From contig CM030710.1 of the NCBI GenBank assembly GCA_017979445.1, forward strand, positions 15,486,248 through 15,550,247: a stretch of DNA of 64,000 nucleotides. Direction: 5' to 3'. The notes beneath the pieces are model-generated. The model did no database searches. It saw only the letters and a list, made by a program, of their open reading frames with translations, and was not told the origin of the DNA. The stretch is from Akebia trifoliata (Eukaryota; Streptophyta; Magnoliopsida; Ranunculales; Lardizabalaceae). Below are positions 11,162 to 20,730 of this stretch, piece by piece; position 1 is the stretch's first letter, and each line of letters opens with the position of its first letter. Position numbers and translations under genes: made by a program.

Positions 11162-11718
11162 AGTACTGCTTTTCACTCTACTTCTCACAGCTTTTAAATC
11201 GTCTTGTTTCTTGTTCTTCTGGTCGTTGTTTTTGGTTTCTGATTGGTTCCTAATGGTCTGGCTTGAGCTTTCTCAAAACCCAAAACCCGGTTCAGACCAA
11301 GACCGTCATTCTCGGTCCATCTGGGTTCCTTCTTTTTGGGTTGCTATTCACTTTTACTGGTTCTACGACTCATTGAGTTCTCGCTAAGCTTTCTAAAGCC
11401 TTCAACACTGTTCCTCTAATGGTGTTCTTTGTAAGGTTAACTCGTTTCATCATCTCGAGTCATCCTGATATAGCTAAAGAGAATTTAAACAGCTCAGTTT
11501 TTGCCGATCGACCCATCAAGGAATCTGCTTATGAACTTATGTTCCACCGAGCAATGGGTTTTGCACCATTTGGATAATATTGGAGAAATCTGAGGAGATT
11601 CTTAGCTACCCATTTGTTCAGTCCAAAGAGAATCGCTGGTTTTGGGAAGTTTAGAAGCGAAACTGGTTCTAAAATGATAGATGAGATTAGGATCTTAATG
11701 GGTTTAGAAGGGGGTTGA
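11162..11718 (+). pseudogene. Captured 5' part of a CYP78A cytochrome P450 gene
   Basis: Conceptual translation, mainly in one frame from about 11310 onward, shows GPSGF then FGLLFTFTGS (proline-rich hinge), VLAKLSKAFNTVPLM, then SSHPDIAKENLNSSVFADRP, KESAYELMFHRAMGFAPFG, YWRNLRRFLATHLFSPKRI and KFRSETGSKMIDEI. These are hallmark blocks of plant CYP78A (KLUH group) enzymes. Upstream (11162-11280) is a hydrophobic anchor-like stretch in another frame. It holds TGA at 11374 and TAA at 11575 in frame and ends at TGA 11716. The I-helix, ExxR and heme-binding Cys regions are absent, so only about the first 40% of a roughly 530-residue enzyme is present. It lies inside element B where gag leader is expected. 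CYP78A enzymes control organ size, but this copy cannot be functional. Confidence 0.85.
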
Positions 11719-11759
11719 GTGCCACATGATAATGATTGATTTTTTTTCTAAAATATGAG

Positions 11760-12070
11760 TGGTGCATGCGTTTTGTATTGCTGGCAGCAATATGTGTAAT
11801 AAAAAAAATTTTATATGTCGCTGACAGTAGCATACATATACATATATATATTTTAAAAAAAAAGGTTGCATGTATGTTATGACAGCAACATAAAAAATAG
11901 AAAATAAAATCTGAAATGTGTGTTGCCGGCAGTAATGTACGCATAAAATTTTATTTTTTTGAATACTGCATTGGCAACATGTGTGGGCAGCAACATGACG
12001 ATCTAAAATAGAACAGTGTGTTGGCTGTGTGCTAGAAATTGGGGTATATGTGTGCATCGGCAGCAAAGAA
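11760..12070. repeat. Degenerate tandem repeat with CAGCAA dyads
   Basis: About six diverged units each carry a small dyad of the form TTGCTG/CAGCAA. The clearest is ATTGCTGGCAGCAAT at about 11777. Later units are GTTGCCGGCAGTAAT, TTGGCAACATG...GCAGCAACATG and CATCGGCAGCAAAG. AT-rich spacers separate them. Related units also lie upstream of the CYP78A piece. Confidence 0.55.
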
Positions 12071-12790
12071 AAATGGTTATAAAATTTTTATTTTACCAAT
12101 AATGACATGGCCCATATTGTCCTCTTTTTAAAATCATTTTTTGGCATGCTTCTTGAATCTTCATCACGTAAACTCACTATTTTATAAAGCTTAAACAGTA
12201 GCTTCATATGATCCCACATATATGAGGAAAGAAATTTGGTGGCAACTCTCTCTAATGGGATGATGAGATTTTCTTATTATCGAGGTCACTATTATCACAC
12301 CAATTTTTATATAACACCCCATCGGTGTTTATTAACCCTTTATTCAATTGTGAAAGGTCTAGTGTGGTTATAGATTTTTTTTTTTTTCACTTTTTTCTCT
12401 TCTTAGGGTTGATTTTCTTTTCTAGGTTTTTATTTGGGTTTAAAAAAAAAAAAAAAAAAGAGGGGTTGTTTCTTAAATCCTCCAATAATCATTCTCATTC
12501 GCAATTCAATATCTTTTTGAAATCCCAATTTGTCTAAGGTCACCCCAAAATAACCCTTGATTGGAATACATAAGGAAATACTGCTTACTTCTAACATTGA
12601 TATGCTTAATGTGCTTACGTGATTGGAATGATATTGATCTTGATTGAATATTCACATGATTCGAATGATTTTTTTTTAATATTCATGAAATCCAATGTGT
12701 GATCGGTTTAATTGGACCCATAAGCCCATTTGTTTGGAAAAGGCCCCGGGCACACCCCACCCTGTTTTGCACACACCACATGCACGTTTA
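12071..12790. other. Non-coding interior of element B, no gene seen
   Basis: AT-rich, with poly-T (12369) and poly-A (12441) runs. No gag homology recognised. Confidence 0.4.
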
Positions 12791-12798
12791 CCGTTTTA

Positions 12799-13111
12799 CT
12801 CACTTACACGTCCCATATAGCCAACGTGGCACTAGTGCGTGGCTCGGTCTCTTCGGAGATGCGACGTTATTCATGAAAAGCACAACTCCAGTCACGTACC
12901 TTAGGGTATATCGAACTGGGGCATCAATACCGTCTGATCAGGTGATTCTGAGAAGTATATTGATGCACCCAGGCTGGAGCGACCTGAGCCTTTGACCTAT
13001 TGTGAGCCACACAGTCACATGTCCCGATTGCCAACGTAGTACTAGTACGTGGTCGGTCCCCTCGTGGGATGCCAAACCATTTATGAAAGCTACAACTCTT
13101 GACTCGTACCC
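12799..13111. repeat. Diverged direct duplication, two copies about 210 bp apart
   Basis: The copies at about 12799-12902 and 13010-13111 share blocks in the same order: CCAACGTGGCACTAGTGCGTGG against CCAACGTAGTACTAGTACGTGG-like, then TCGGTC, ATGAAA, CACAACT/TACAACT and CGTACC. Both are GC-richer than their surroundings. No protein match recognised. Confidence 0.55.
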
Positions 13112-14630
13112 GTAGGTATAAAAGATAATCTAAGTATATCGATTGCACTTCTTGGTCAAAATCGGTGCCTAAGCAAGATCTTGCCCCGCTGTACCCTACT
13201 GTACGAGGGGGATAGACTACGTCTATTCTAGACGAGAGGTATTTAAGTGGGCCCTTACTGGGCATTGTGGCGCCACCTCTCAACTGGAGATCGAATTGGC
13301 TGTTTTTGGCTTTAAAGAAGTGAATTGAGATTTTAGATTATCACCTATACGGTATATCAAACCAAATCACCACGTATCGAAAGGTATATAGGTGTGCTTG
13401 GGCAAGGGTGGCCAGATAAAAATGCATTGCACGTAGTAAGCTAAGAGTCTAGAAACCTTCCCAGTAGGTCACGACTCGAACTTATCGTGGGTGTTCCCGG
13501 GTTGTTTATTGAATGAATGCATGTGATTGATGAATGTATGTGAATGATGTGAATGATGAGATCAAAGTGTATGATTGTCCTCAAGGATCAAAAATTTGTT
13601 TTGAAAATTAAAATGGGTGCACCGACCCAATAAAGAATCCATTCTTTTACAATAATGACCCAGTCCATCCCGATCCAATAATCATGGTGGGTTGGGCCAT
13701 TTAAATTGAAATAAAAATTAAATTTTCAAAGAAGAAAAATGGTTTACGAAGGGAAAGTGTTTTCTAGAAAAAGTGTTTTCCAAAATAAGTGTTTTCCAGA
13801 AAAAGTGTTATTCTCTAGAAAATAATGTTTTCTAAGAAAAAGTGTTTTCCAGAGAACAAGATTTTCCAAGAGAAAATGCTTTCCAAATAACAAACTATTT
13901 TTCAGAAGAAAATATTTTCCGAAAGAAAAGAAAGTGAAGGAAAAATGATTTACAAAAGATCTATTTTTGCATGAAAAATTTTTGAAATATGTTTTTTACC
14001 AAAAATCTGTTTTTTGCATGGACCTTGTAAAATTATCAAAATATATTTTTCTAAAAAAAAAATGATTGCAAAAAATAATCAGAATTATTATTCAATAAAA
14101 ACATTATTTTCAAGAGTGTAATAAAATTATTTTCCTTCTGAATAATCATTGAATGGATGAATTGTTTAATGGATTGGTGCACAAAATTCAATAAAATCTC
14201 AAGGTTCATTTAAAATGTTATCAAGGGGGTGACACTGAATTTGGTTAAATTCACCTTCAAAGAGGTTACAGGGTTATCATTGTATCTGAGCTCAATCGTC
14301 CATCGTCTAGCTAGGGTTGTAAATCCGGTCAGTTAGTGTAAACGTCAATATCAAGTCAACAGTCAGAAATGACCCCAAAATTTCTCAACATCATCCAGTT
14401 TTTCTCTAAAGATCAAAATGCTTCAATCCTACCGGTTGTAAGCAATATCTCAGTCCTCAGTCCTAATCAAACTCGTGTGGGTATTTGTCTTGAGTTTTCA
14501 TGAGTCATTTGGGTTAGCTCGAGTCCTTTTTTCTAGTAAGGTCATGTCTTCCTTAGATTGAGTTTACTTTTTTCCTATTGAGTTAAGTTAGTTCATCGAG
14601 TCTATAGAGGTGTCTGTCGCCCCATCTGAA
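13112..14630. other. Non-coding interior of element B
   Basis: At 13740-13925 there is a run of diverged units of about 20 bp built on AAAGTGTTTTCCA. Elsewhere I see no coding homology. Gag and protease are missing or unrecognisable. Confidence 0.45.
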
Positions 14631-14799
14631 TTTGATCGGGTAAAGGAAATTTTTGAATACCTCGAGCGCATTAACGAATTAATTAATAATTTGATAGATT
14701 TCTGTTCTGAACAAGAAGATAAGAGTCGGGCTCAACCTTTAATCGAGAAAGGAAAGGTCTTTGACCTCGAAACAAGAAATAATTCCTAAAGAGATTCAA

Positions 14800-15900
14800 A
14801 TAGAAACCATCTTATCCCTAGAGGAACACGAGGGGATAATCAATTTACTCAGAAATTTCAAAAGACTTGTTCGTGTGATCATATGAGGGTATGCTAGGTA
14901 CAAGCTTGGGTGTTGTTCAACATGGAATAAATACTCTCGTCTATATCGATGGAATCAAAAAAGATGTTATAAAATGTATCAGTGCTATCCTCACTACATC
15001 TTGAGTTGCAAATCACATATTATCAGTCGATATGGGGATACCTTTTGAACTAATCTCTGATAATGGGTCGTACTTCAAAGCATAAGTCATTATTTTGTGT
15101 ACAAATTTCAAAATCTGGCATCGCAAATCATCACCCTACCGTCCTCAGATTAATGGAGCAGTTGAAGCAGCTTGCAAGAGTTTCAAGATAATCATCAAGA
15201 AAATGTGTTAATCACACTGGGATTAGTTAGAAAAATTACCATTCACATTAGGGGCACATCATACTTCAATGCAGTCCTCTATTGGAGCTATTCCCTACTC
15301 TCTAGTATATGATATGGAAGCAGTTTTGCTAGTTAAATTGGAAATCCTGTATTTCAAGGTTTTGATGGAGAATCAATTGCTAGAAACAGACTAGACTCGT
15401 CATTGGGTATGAAGAGTTAAACTTGATTGAAGAAAAACAACTTTGGGTGCCAACTTATCAAAGAAGAATCGCTCGCATGTTTGACATGAAGGTTAAAGTT
15501 TGCTACTTACAAGTCAAGGATTTAACCATCAGACTTCAAAGAAAACTAAGTACTCCTCCTCGACCATAGGTGGAAGTCTGAACTTAATTGGAGAAATTCA
15601 TCTATCAGCAAGAAAACACTACTTTGAAAACCATCAGATTTCAAAGAAAATCGAGCACCTATCTTTGACCCTAGAGGAAAGTTCAAACCAAATTAGGGAG
15701 GTCCGTTCATCGTCAAGGAAATATTACCAGGAAAAGCTGTCAGACTTCAAGATCATGATAGAATCGAATTACCAGAACCAACCAACCTTGACCAAATCAA
15801 ACGTTACTACATTTATAGAGGCCATCTTTGGCCGAATCAATTCTCCTATTACCCAGTTCAACATATCCTTTCTCAACCCCTTTGCAGTCTTTTCAAAAAG
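14800..15900 (+). pseudogene. Decayed Tat/Ogre pol: RT edge joined to integrase
   Basis: At about 14815-14900 a frame gives LEEHEGIINLLRNFK, then WSYEGMLG after a frameshift, the segment just before the reverse transcriptase. Within tens of bases the sequence jumps to integrase: VYIDGIK, then AILTTS, VANHI, GIPFELISDNGSYFKA (second catalytic Asp), PYRPQINGAVEAACKSFK (catalytic Glu), LPFTLGAH, SIGAIPYSLVY. The integrase C-terminus follows at about 15670-15880: DPRGKFKPN, GPFIVKEILPGKAVRLQDHD, RYYIYRGHLWP. There are several stops and frameshifts. Reverse transcriptase and RNase H are deleted. Confidence 0.8.
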
Positions 15901-15934
15901 AAAAATTATGCCTTTTTCTTTCTCAGCCTAATCA

Positions 15935-16320
15935 CCTAACCTAGGGGAGGGAAGCTTCGAACTACGTTTTGGTCTGATCCCAAAATTCTGGGGTACGTAG
16001 GCAACCTGAGAAGTTACTTCAGGCCCGACCACATCAAAATAAAAAATATATATATAGATTCCCCGACAAAGAAAAAATCTAAAAAGAAATAATTCAAAAG
16101 AAAAAAAAATTGTCAAAGTGGGAAAGAAAATTCAAGAAAAAAGAAAATAATTTAAAAGGAAATGTCACACAAGGGGCATTTGGGTTTTTGAGCCTCAAAA
16201 TCCCTTTCTTTTTATACCCAGTCCTAAGCTTACCCATGAAAGTCCTCCTAAGTACCGTACGAAAAGTCAAAGCATGATCAAACAGCAACTCCAGAAGTTC
16301 AGAGGAGAAGAAAAAGATAA
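15935..16320. other. Non-coding 3' region of element B
   Basis: No ORF of note. GGGGTACGTAGGCAACCT at about 15990 is a block I associate with Tat-type 3' regions, but I cannot verify this. Confidence 0.4.
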
Positions 16321-16329
16321 AAAAATGAT

Positions 16330-16550
16330 GAAGCCTGCTAGGTTGAAAACCCCAAAAGGGCGACTTAGACAAAAATTAAGGCAAGCTCGCAAGGTTGAAA
16401 ATCTGAAAGGACAACTTTGACAACAATCAGAGCAAAGATAAAAGAGAAAAGCTCGCTAGATCGAAAACCTGAAAAGGCGATCTAGGCAAAAGCTAGAGCA
16501 AGCTCGCTAGATTGGAAAACCTGAAAAGGCGATCTAGGCAAGAGTTAGAG
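16330..16550 (+). repeat. Four-unit tandem array of covarying hairpins
   Basis: Each unit of about 50-70 bp holds two 8-base arms around a 14-15 base loop rich in GAAAAC...GAAAAGG. Arm pairs are 16338-16345/16361-16368 (CTAGGTTG/CGACTTAG), 16390-16397/16412-16419 (CAAGGTTG/CAACTTTG), 16456-16463/16478-16485 (CTAGATCG/CGATCTAG) and 16507-16514/16530-16537 (CTAGATTG/CGATCTAG). Counting G-T wobbles, all eight positions pair in every unit although both arms differ between units. Confidence 0.7.
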
Positions 16551-17366
16551 CAACAAAAAAAATAGAAGAAAATCCCAAGCTGAGAGCGGTTCGAGCTGAA
16601 ACATCAGAAGCCCGAATAATCAAGTTCAATACTTAGTTTAAACCAGGCATAGACTCAGAAGCCACAAGTATCTTGTCTACGATTGATCTGAAAATGTTTA
16701 CTTCCCCGAGTGAATCAATGGAGAAAAGGGTGAATTCTATGATGAGTCCCAAAAGGAAATATTTTGTTCTCTTGAGCCTGCTCAAAATCTTTAATAAAAT
16801 TAATCAAAATTAAAAGTTGAATCTTTATTGCGCTTGTGGTAATCAAATATTTCAAACCTTCATACAATCTTTCTTGTAACTTTTCCCCCTTATACTAGGG
16901 GCATTTTTTAATTTTTGCATGATGTATTCAATTATCTTCAATGCCACGTACATTGTCAAACTAGGGGCATTTTTTCTTCGAGCAATGTTAATCCTAAAAA
17001 ATAATAGGAACCCCAAACTTATGGTTACCCTCTTGATAACAGTTTTTCGAAAAACTTTTGAGGTTCAAAAGAAATAAAAAACTCAGGTTTTAAATTCATA
17101 AAACTTTTGGATAAAACCTTGAGGTTCAAACAAAAGCACTTCGGATCTCACATTTGACTGTGTCCAGAGATCAACTAATAACTCATTAGGAGATATGGCA
17201 TTCTTTCGTTCTCCAGATTCTTTTTCAGGTCCAATCATTCTTAGAATCGATCATTTCTCTTCCAGATTCATTATCTTCCAGATTTATTCGTTCTTTGATT
17301 CGTTCTAATCAATTTTCTCCAAATTCGTTCATTCTTGCCCAAAATTCATTCATTCTTCTTTCAGTT

Positions 17367-18545
17367 TTGCTCAATTTCCGCCAAGGGTTATCTTGGATTT
17401 TGCTCAGTTTCCGCCAAGGGTTATCTTGGATTTTGCTCAGTTGCCGCCAAGGGTTAACTTGGATTTTGCTCAGTTGCCGCCAAGGGTTATCTTGGATTTT
17501 GCTCAGCCAGTTGCCGTCGAGGGTTTGCTCGGATTATGCTCAGCCAGATGCCACCGAGGGTTTGCTTGGATTATGCTCAGCCAGTTGCCGCCGAGGGTTA
17601 TCTCGGATTTTGCTCAGTTGCCGCCAAGGGTTATCTTGGATTTTGCTCAGCCAGTTGCCGCCGAGGGTTTGCTCGGATTATGCTCAGCCAGTTACTGCCG
17701 AGGGTTATCTCGGATTTTGCTCAGTTGCTGCCAAGGGTTATCTCGGATTTTGCTCAGCCAGTTGCCACCGAGGGTTTGCTTGGATTATGCTCAGCCAGTT
17801 GCCGCCGAGGGTTATCTCGAATTTTTCTCAGTTGCCGCCAAGGGTTATCTTGGATTTTGCCCAGCCAGATGCCACCGAGGGTTTGCTCGGATTATACTCA
17901 GCCAGTTGCCGCCGAGGGTTATCTCGAATTTTGCTTAGTTTCCGTCAAGGGTTAACTTGGATTTTGCTCAGTTGCCGCCAAGGGTTATCTTGGATTTTGC
18001 TCAGTTTCCGCCAAGGGTTAACTTGGATTTTGCTCAGTTGCCGCCAAGGGTTATCTTGGATTTTGCTTAGTTGCCGCCAAGGGTTATCTTGGATTTTGCT
18101 CAGTTGTCGCCAAAGGTTTTCTTGGAACTATGCTCAGATGCCGCCGAGGGTTTTCTCGGAACTATGCTCAGTTACCGCCGAGGGTTTTCTCGGAACTATG
18201 CTCAGATGCCGCCGAGGGTTTTCTCGGAACTATGCTCAGTTACCGCCGAGGGTTTTCTCGGAATTATGCTCAGATGCCGCCGAGGGTTTTCTCGGAACTA
18301 TGCCCAGTTACCGCCGAGGGTTTTCTCGGAATTATGCTCAGATGCCGCCGAGGGTTTTCTCGGAACTATGCCCAGTTACCGCCGAGGGTTTTCTCGGAAT
18401 TATGCTCAGATGCCGCCGAGGGTTTTCTCGGAATTATGCTCAGATGCCGCCGAGGGTATTCTCGGAATTATGCTCAGTTACCGCCGAGGGTTTTCTTGGA
18501 ACTTTGCTCAGTTACCGCCGAGGGTTTTCCCGGAACTTTGCTCAG
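17367..18545 (+). repeat. 33-bp (and 36-bp) minisatellite of hairpin units in the 3' region of element B
   Basis: About 35 tandem units of the type TTTGCTCAGTTGCCGCCAAG then GGTTATCTTGGAT. Some units carry an extra CCA. Most contain a 5-bp stem with a 6-base loop, either CCAAG...CTTGG or CCGAG...CTCGG. The first half mixes both types and the second half (from 18139) is almost all CCGAG...CTCGG. Because unit lengths are multiples of three and stops are absent, long frames run through it on the plus strand (473 codons from 17295). These are a by-product of the repeat. Tat/Ogre 3' untranslated regions are known to generate tandem arrays. Confidence 0.92.
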
Positions 18546-18858
18546 TTTATATTCAAATTATGCTCAGATTATACTCAGATTTTACTCAAATTTATCTTAG
18601 ATTTTAAATCACACACTTGTACAATTGTTATATCAGTCAAGGAGAATTTTTTTAAGTTCAAAGATCTGACACTGCCAGTGAGAGCTCGCGCTCAAAGACC
18701 TGACATTTTCTTTTAGTTCGGGGAGAGTTTCAAGGATCCAAACACCTCGACGAATTGTTAAATCAGGCTGCAAAATGAACTGTCACTAGCTTTGGCATTC
18801 GGATATCGCACTATCTACCAAAATAGATTTGCTATCTAGTTTGCTTCAACCCTCTGCC

Positions 18859-18871
18859 AAAGAGGGGCATC
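18859..18871 (+). promoter_or_regulatory. Polypurine tract of element B
   Basis: AAAGAGGGGCATC directly precedes the 3' LTR start TGTAGACACC at 18872. This is the expected primer site for plus-strand DNA synthesis. Confidence 0.7.
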
Positions 18872-20619
18872 TGTAGACACCCCATTTTTGCATCCGCCTG
18901 ATTAATCAACTCGTCAACCCGATCGCAATGATTCCCAATGATGGATGTGTATTCCATTGCTTTATTTTATTACCAGAAATGTTTCAGAAATCCAGATGAG
19001 GTATCTCGAATTGACAAAACCTTAGAAACCACGCTACGCTAGGAAAATACGACCCCAGAAACATAAAAATCATCATCTTGCAGACCAAAAAGAAGCTTCA
19101 CGATAAAAATCACTAAAAATTGATCAAATTACCAAAATACCCCTAACATCAAAACAACCCTAGAGCCTACGTTACGATTAGGAAAACCCTTTCGAACACA
19201 TAAAACAACAAATCAAAATCAAATAAATCATTTCACCAATTTTCACAAAATTTGACAAAATTACGAAAATGCCCCTCATAAAGTTCACAACCAATTCACA
19301 CAAAAATTTTTTATAAATAACAAAAACTAATATTTTCATTGAATTCCTTACGAAAAATCGATTCTAAAACATCTAAGAACATTAAAAACCGACTTAAAAC
19401 GTGAAAAGTCCTCTCCGGGGGCAAAACGGTAATTTCACAATTGTCATAATTAAAAATTTCGAAATTAATAAATAAAACATTGAATAATTAAAGTGAAATA
19501 TTAATGAAATTAATTTAAAATTTTGAATTAAAAAAATCGATCAATCGGGCTCTCATGGAAAATTGTTGAGGGTTCGTGAGATATTTCTTTAAGGACCCCT
19601 ACATTTGGGGATCCAAAGAATTAAAGATATTTTAGAGGGGGGTTCTCCAAAAATTTAAGTCAATCAAGCAAGACTAAGGTCAAGGTATTAAAGTCAATCA
19701 AGTGAGACTAAAGTCAAAATTAAAGTCAATTAAGCAAGACTAAAGTCAAAATATTAAAAGTCAATCAATTATGACTAAAGTCAAAATATTAAAAGTCAAT
19801 CAAATAAGACCAAAAGTCAAAAGTCATAATAGAATTCTAATTAAATAATAACTCTATCTAATAGAGTTCTAACTAAAAAATAATTCTACCTAAAATAATT
19901 CTAATTAAAATACAATTCTACCTAAAACAAGTCTAACTAAAACACAACTCTAATTAAAAGAACTCTAATTAAACACTAACTCTTTCAAAATCAACCCCTA
20001 AAAAAATCTATAAATAGAGGTCCTCACACCCTATTTTCGTATCAAATCATAAACCCTAAGAGAAGTAGGTCTAAAAGCCCCCCTAGCCTCCTATAAACCC
20101 TAGTTTTGGAGCCCAACTCCTTACCTAACATCCCTCCTTCAATTTTAACCTAGAAAACACCTAGAAGCCCTCCAAAAACACCCCCAAATCCGTACCAAAC
20201 TTGAAGAGTTTAGATCCAAAAACAAGGAGATACCTTGATCTCGAAGATCCAAAATTAAATCCGGAGACAGAACGAAGCAAGGGAGTACAGTACAAGGAGC
20301 TATTTTTGTCAGATCTGAGGGAGCAAAATCCTTGCTATCGGAAAGGTATAAAAATTTTCTTTTATTTTTATTTTTATCTAGGTTTTTAGCAATGTGATTT
20401 TTTTGGGAAGTTAGTAGAGACCGGCTTTGGCCGGGCGGGGTTGGTGCTTAACACCTTCCAACCCCGTAACGTGATCCCCGGACTCTTTTTCTCTTTCGTA
20501 GATTAGTTTATCCGTTTTAGAGTCAGTTTGGTTCCTAGACCATAATAACTAGGTGGCGACTCCCAAACCTCAAGGGTTAAAAGTGGATCCGCGCACTCAG
20601 CGGATCGAGGGCGCTTTCA
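18872..20619 (+). repeat. 3' LTR of element B
   Basis: 1748 bp. It starts TGTAGACACCCC and ends GGGCGCTTTCA. A TATA box lies at 20008-20017. It differs from the 5' copy by few substitutions, so the insertion is not old relative to the degree of decay inside. Confidence 0.9.
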
Positions 20620-20730
20620 CAGTTCATCCAAACTTAACAGCAAACCCATCAAAATCAAACTCAGATTAACCAGGTCACTGCGCAATCCATAGTTAAGATG
20701 GAAGTTCAGTTGGGGTAGTTAGCTCTCTCT
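20620..20730 (+). pseudogene. C-terminal gag remnant of element A
   Basis: Reading resumes in Athila gag just after B: a stretch like QLG-LA-LS followed by EKGQFPSQTIPNPRGQ is the linker between gag and protease. The N-terminal part of gag is missing from A. Confidence 0.6.

Larger units (their letters stand above)
8760..20619 (+). mobile_element. LTR retrotransposon B, Tat/Ogre-like Ty3/gypsy, nested in A
   Basis: LTR copies at 8760-10333 and 18872-20619 are nearly identical over their shared length. The 3' copy starts TGTAGACACCCCATTTTTGC, typical of Tat/Ogre elements. The primer site TGGCGACTCCGCTGGGGA is the tRNA-Arg-type site of the same group. The 5' LTR lacks the first 172 bp present in the 3' copy, so no left target duplication can be found. 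B follows A's leader directly on the left and enters late gag on the right. The interior has no intact ORF: only integrase relics, a piece of a CYP78A gene and several tandem-repeat arrays. It is a decayed, non-autonomous copy. Confidence 0.88.

Noticed and set aside
17295..18716. A 473-codon ORF and its overlapping neighbours as real proteins
   Set aside because: The frames are entirely made of the 33/36-bp minisatellite and are open in all three frames. No start context or known domain is present.
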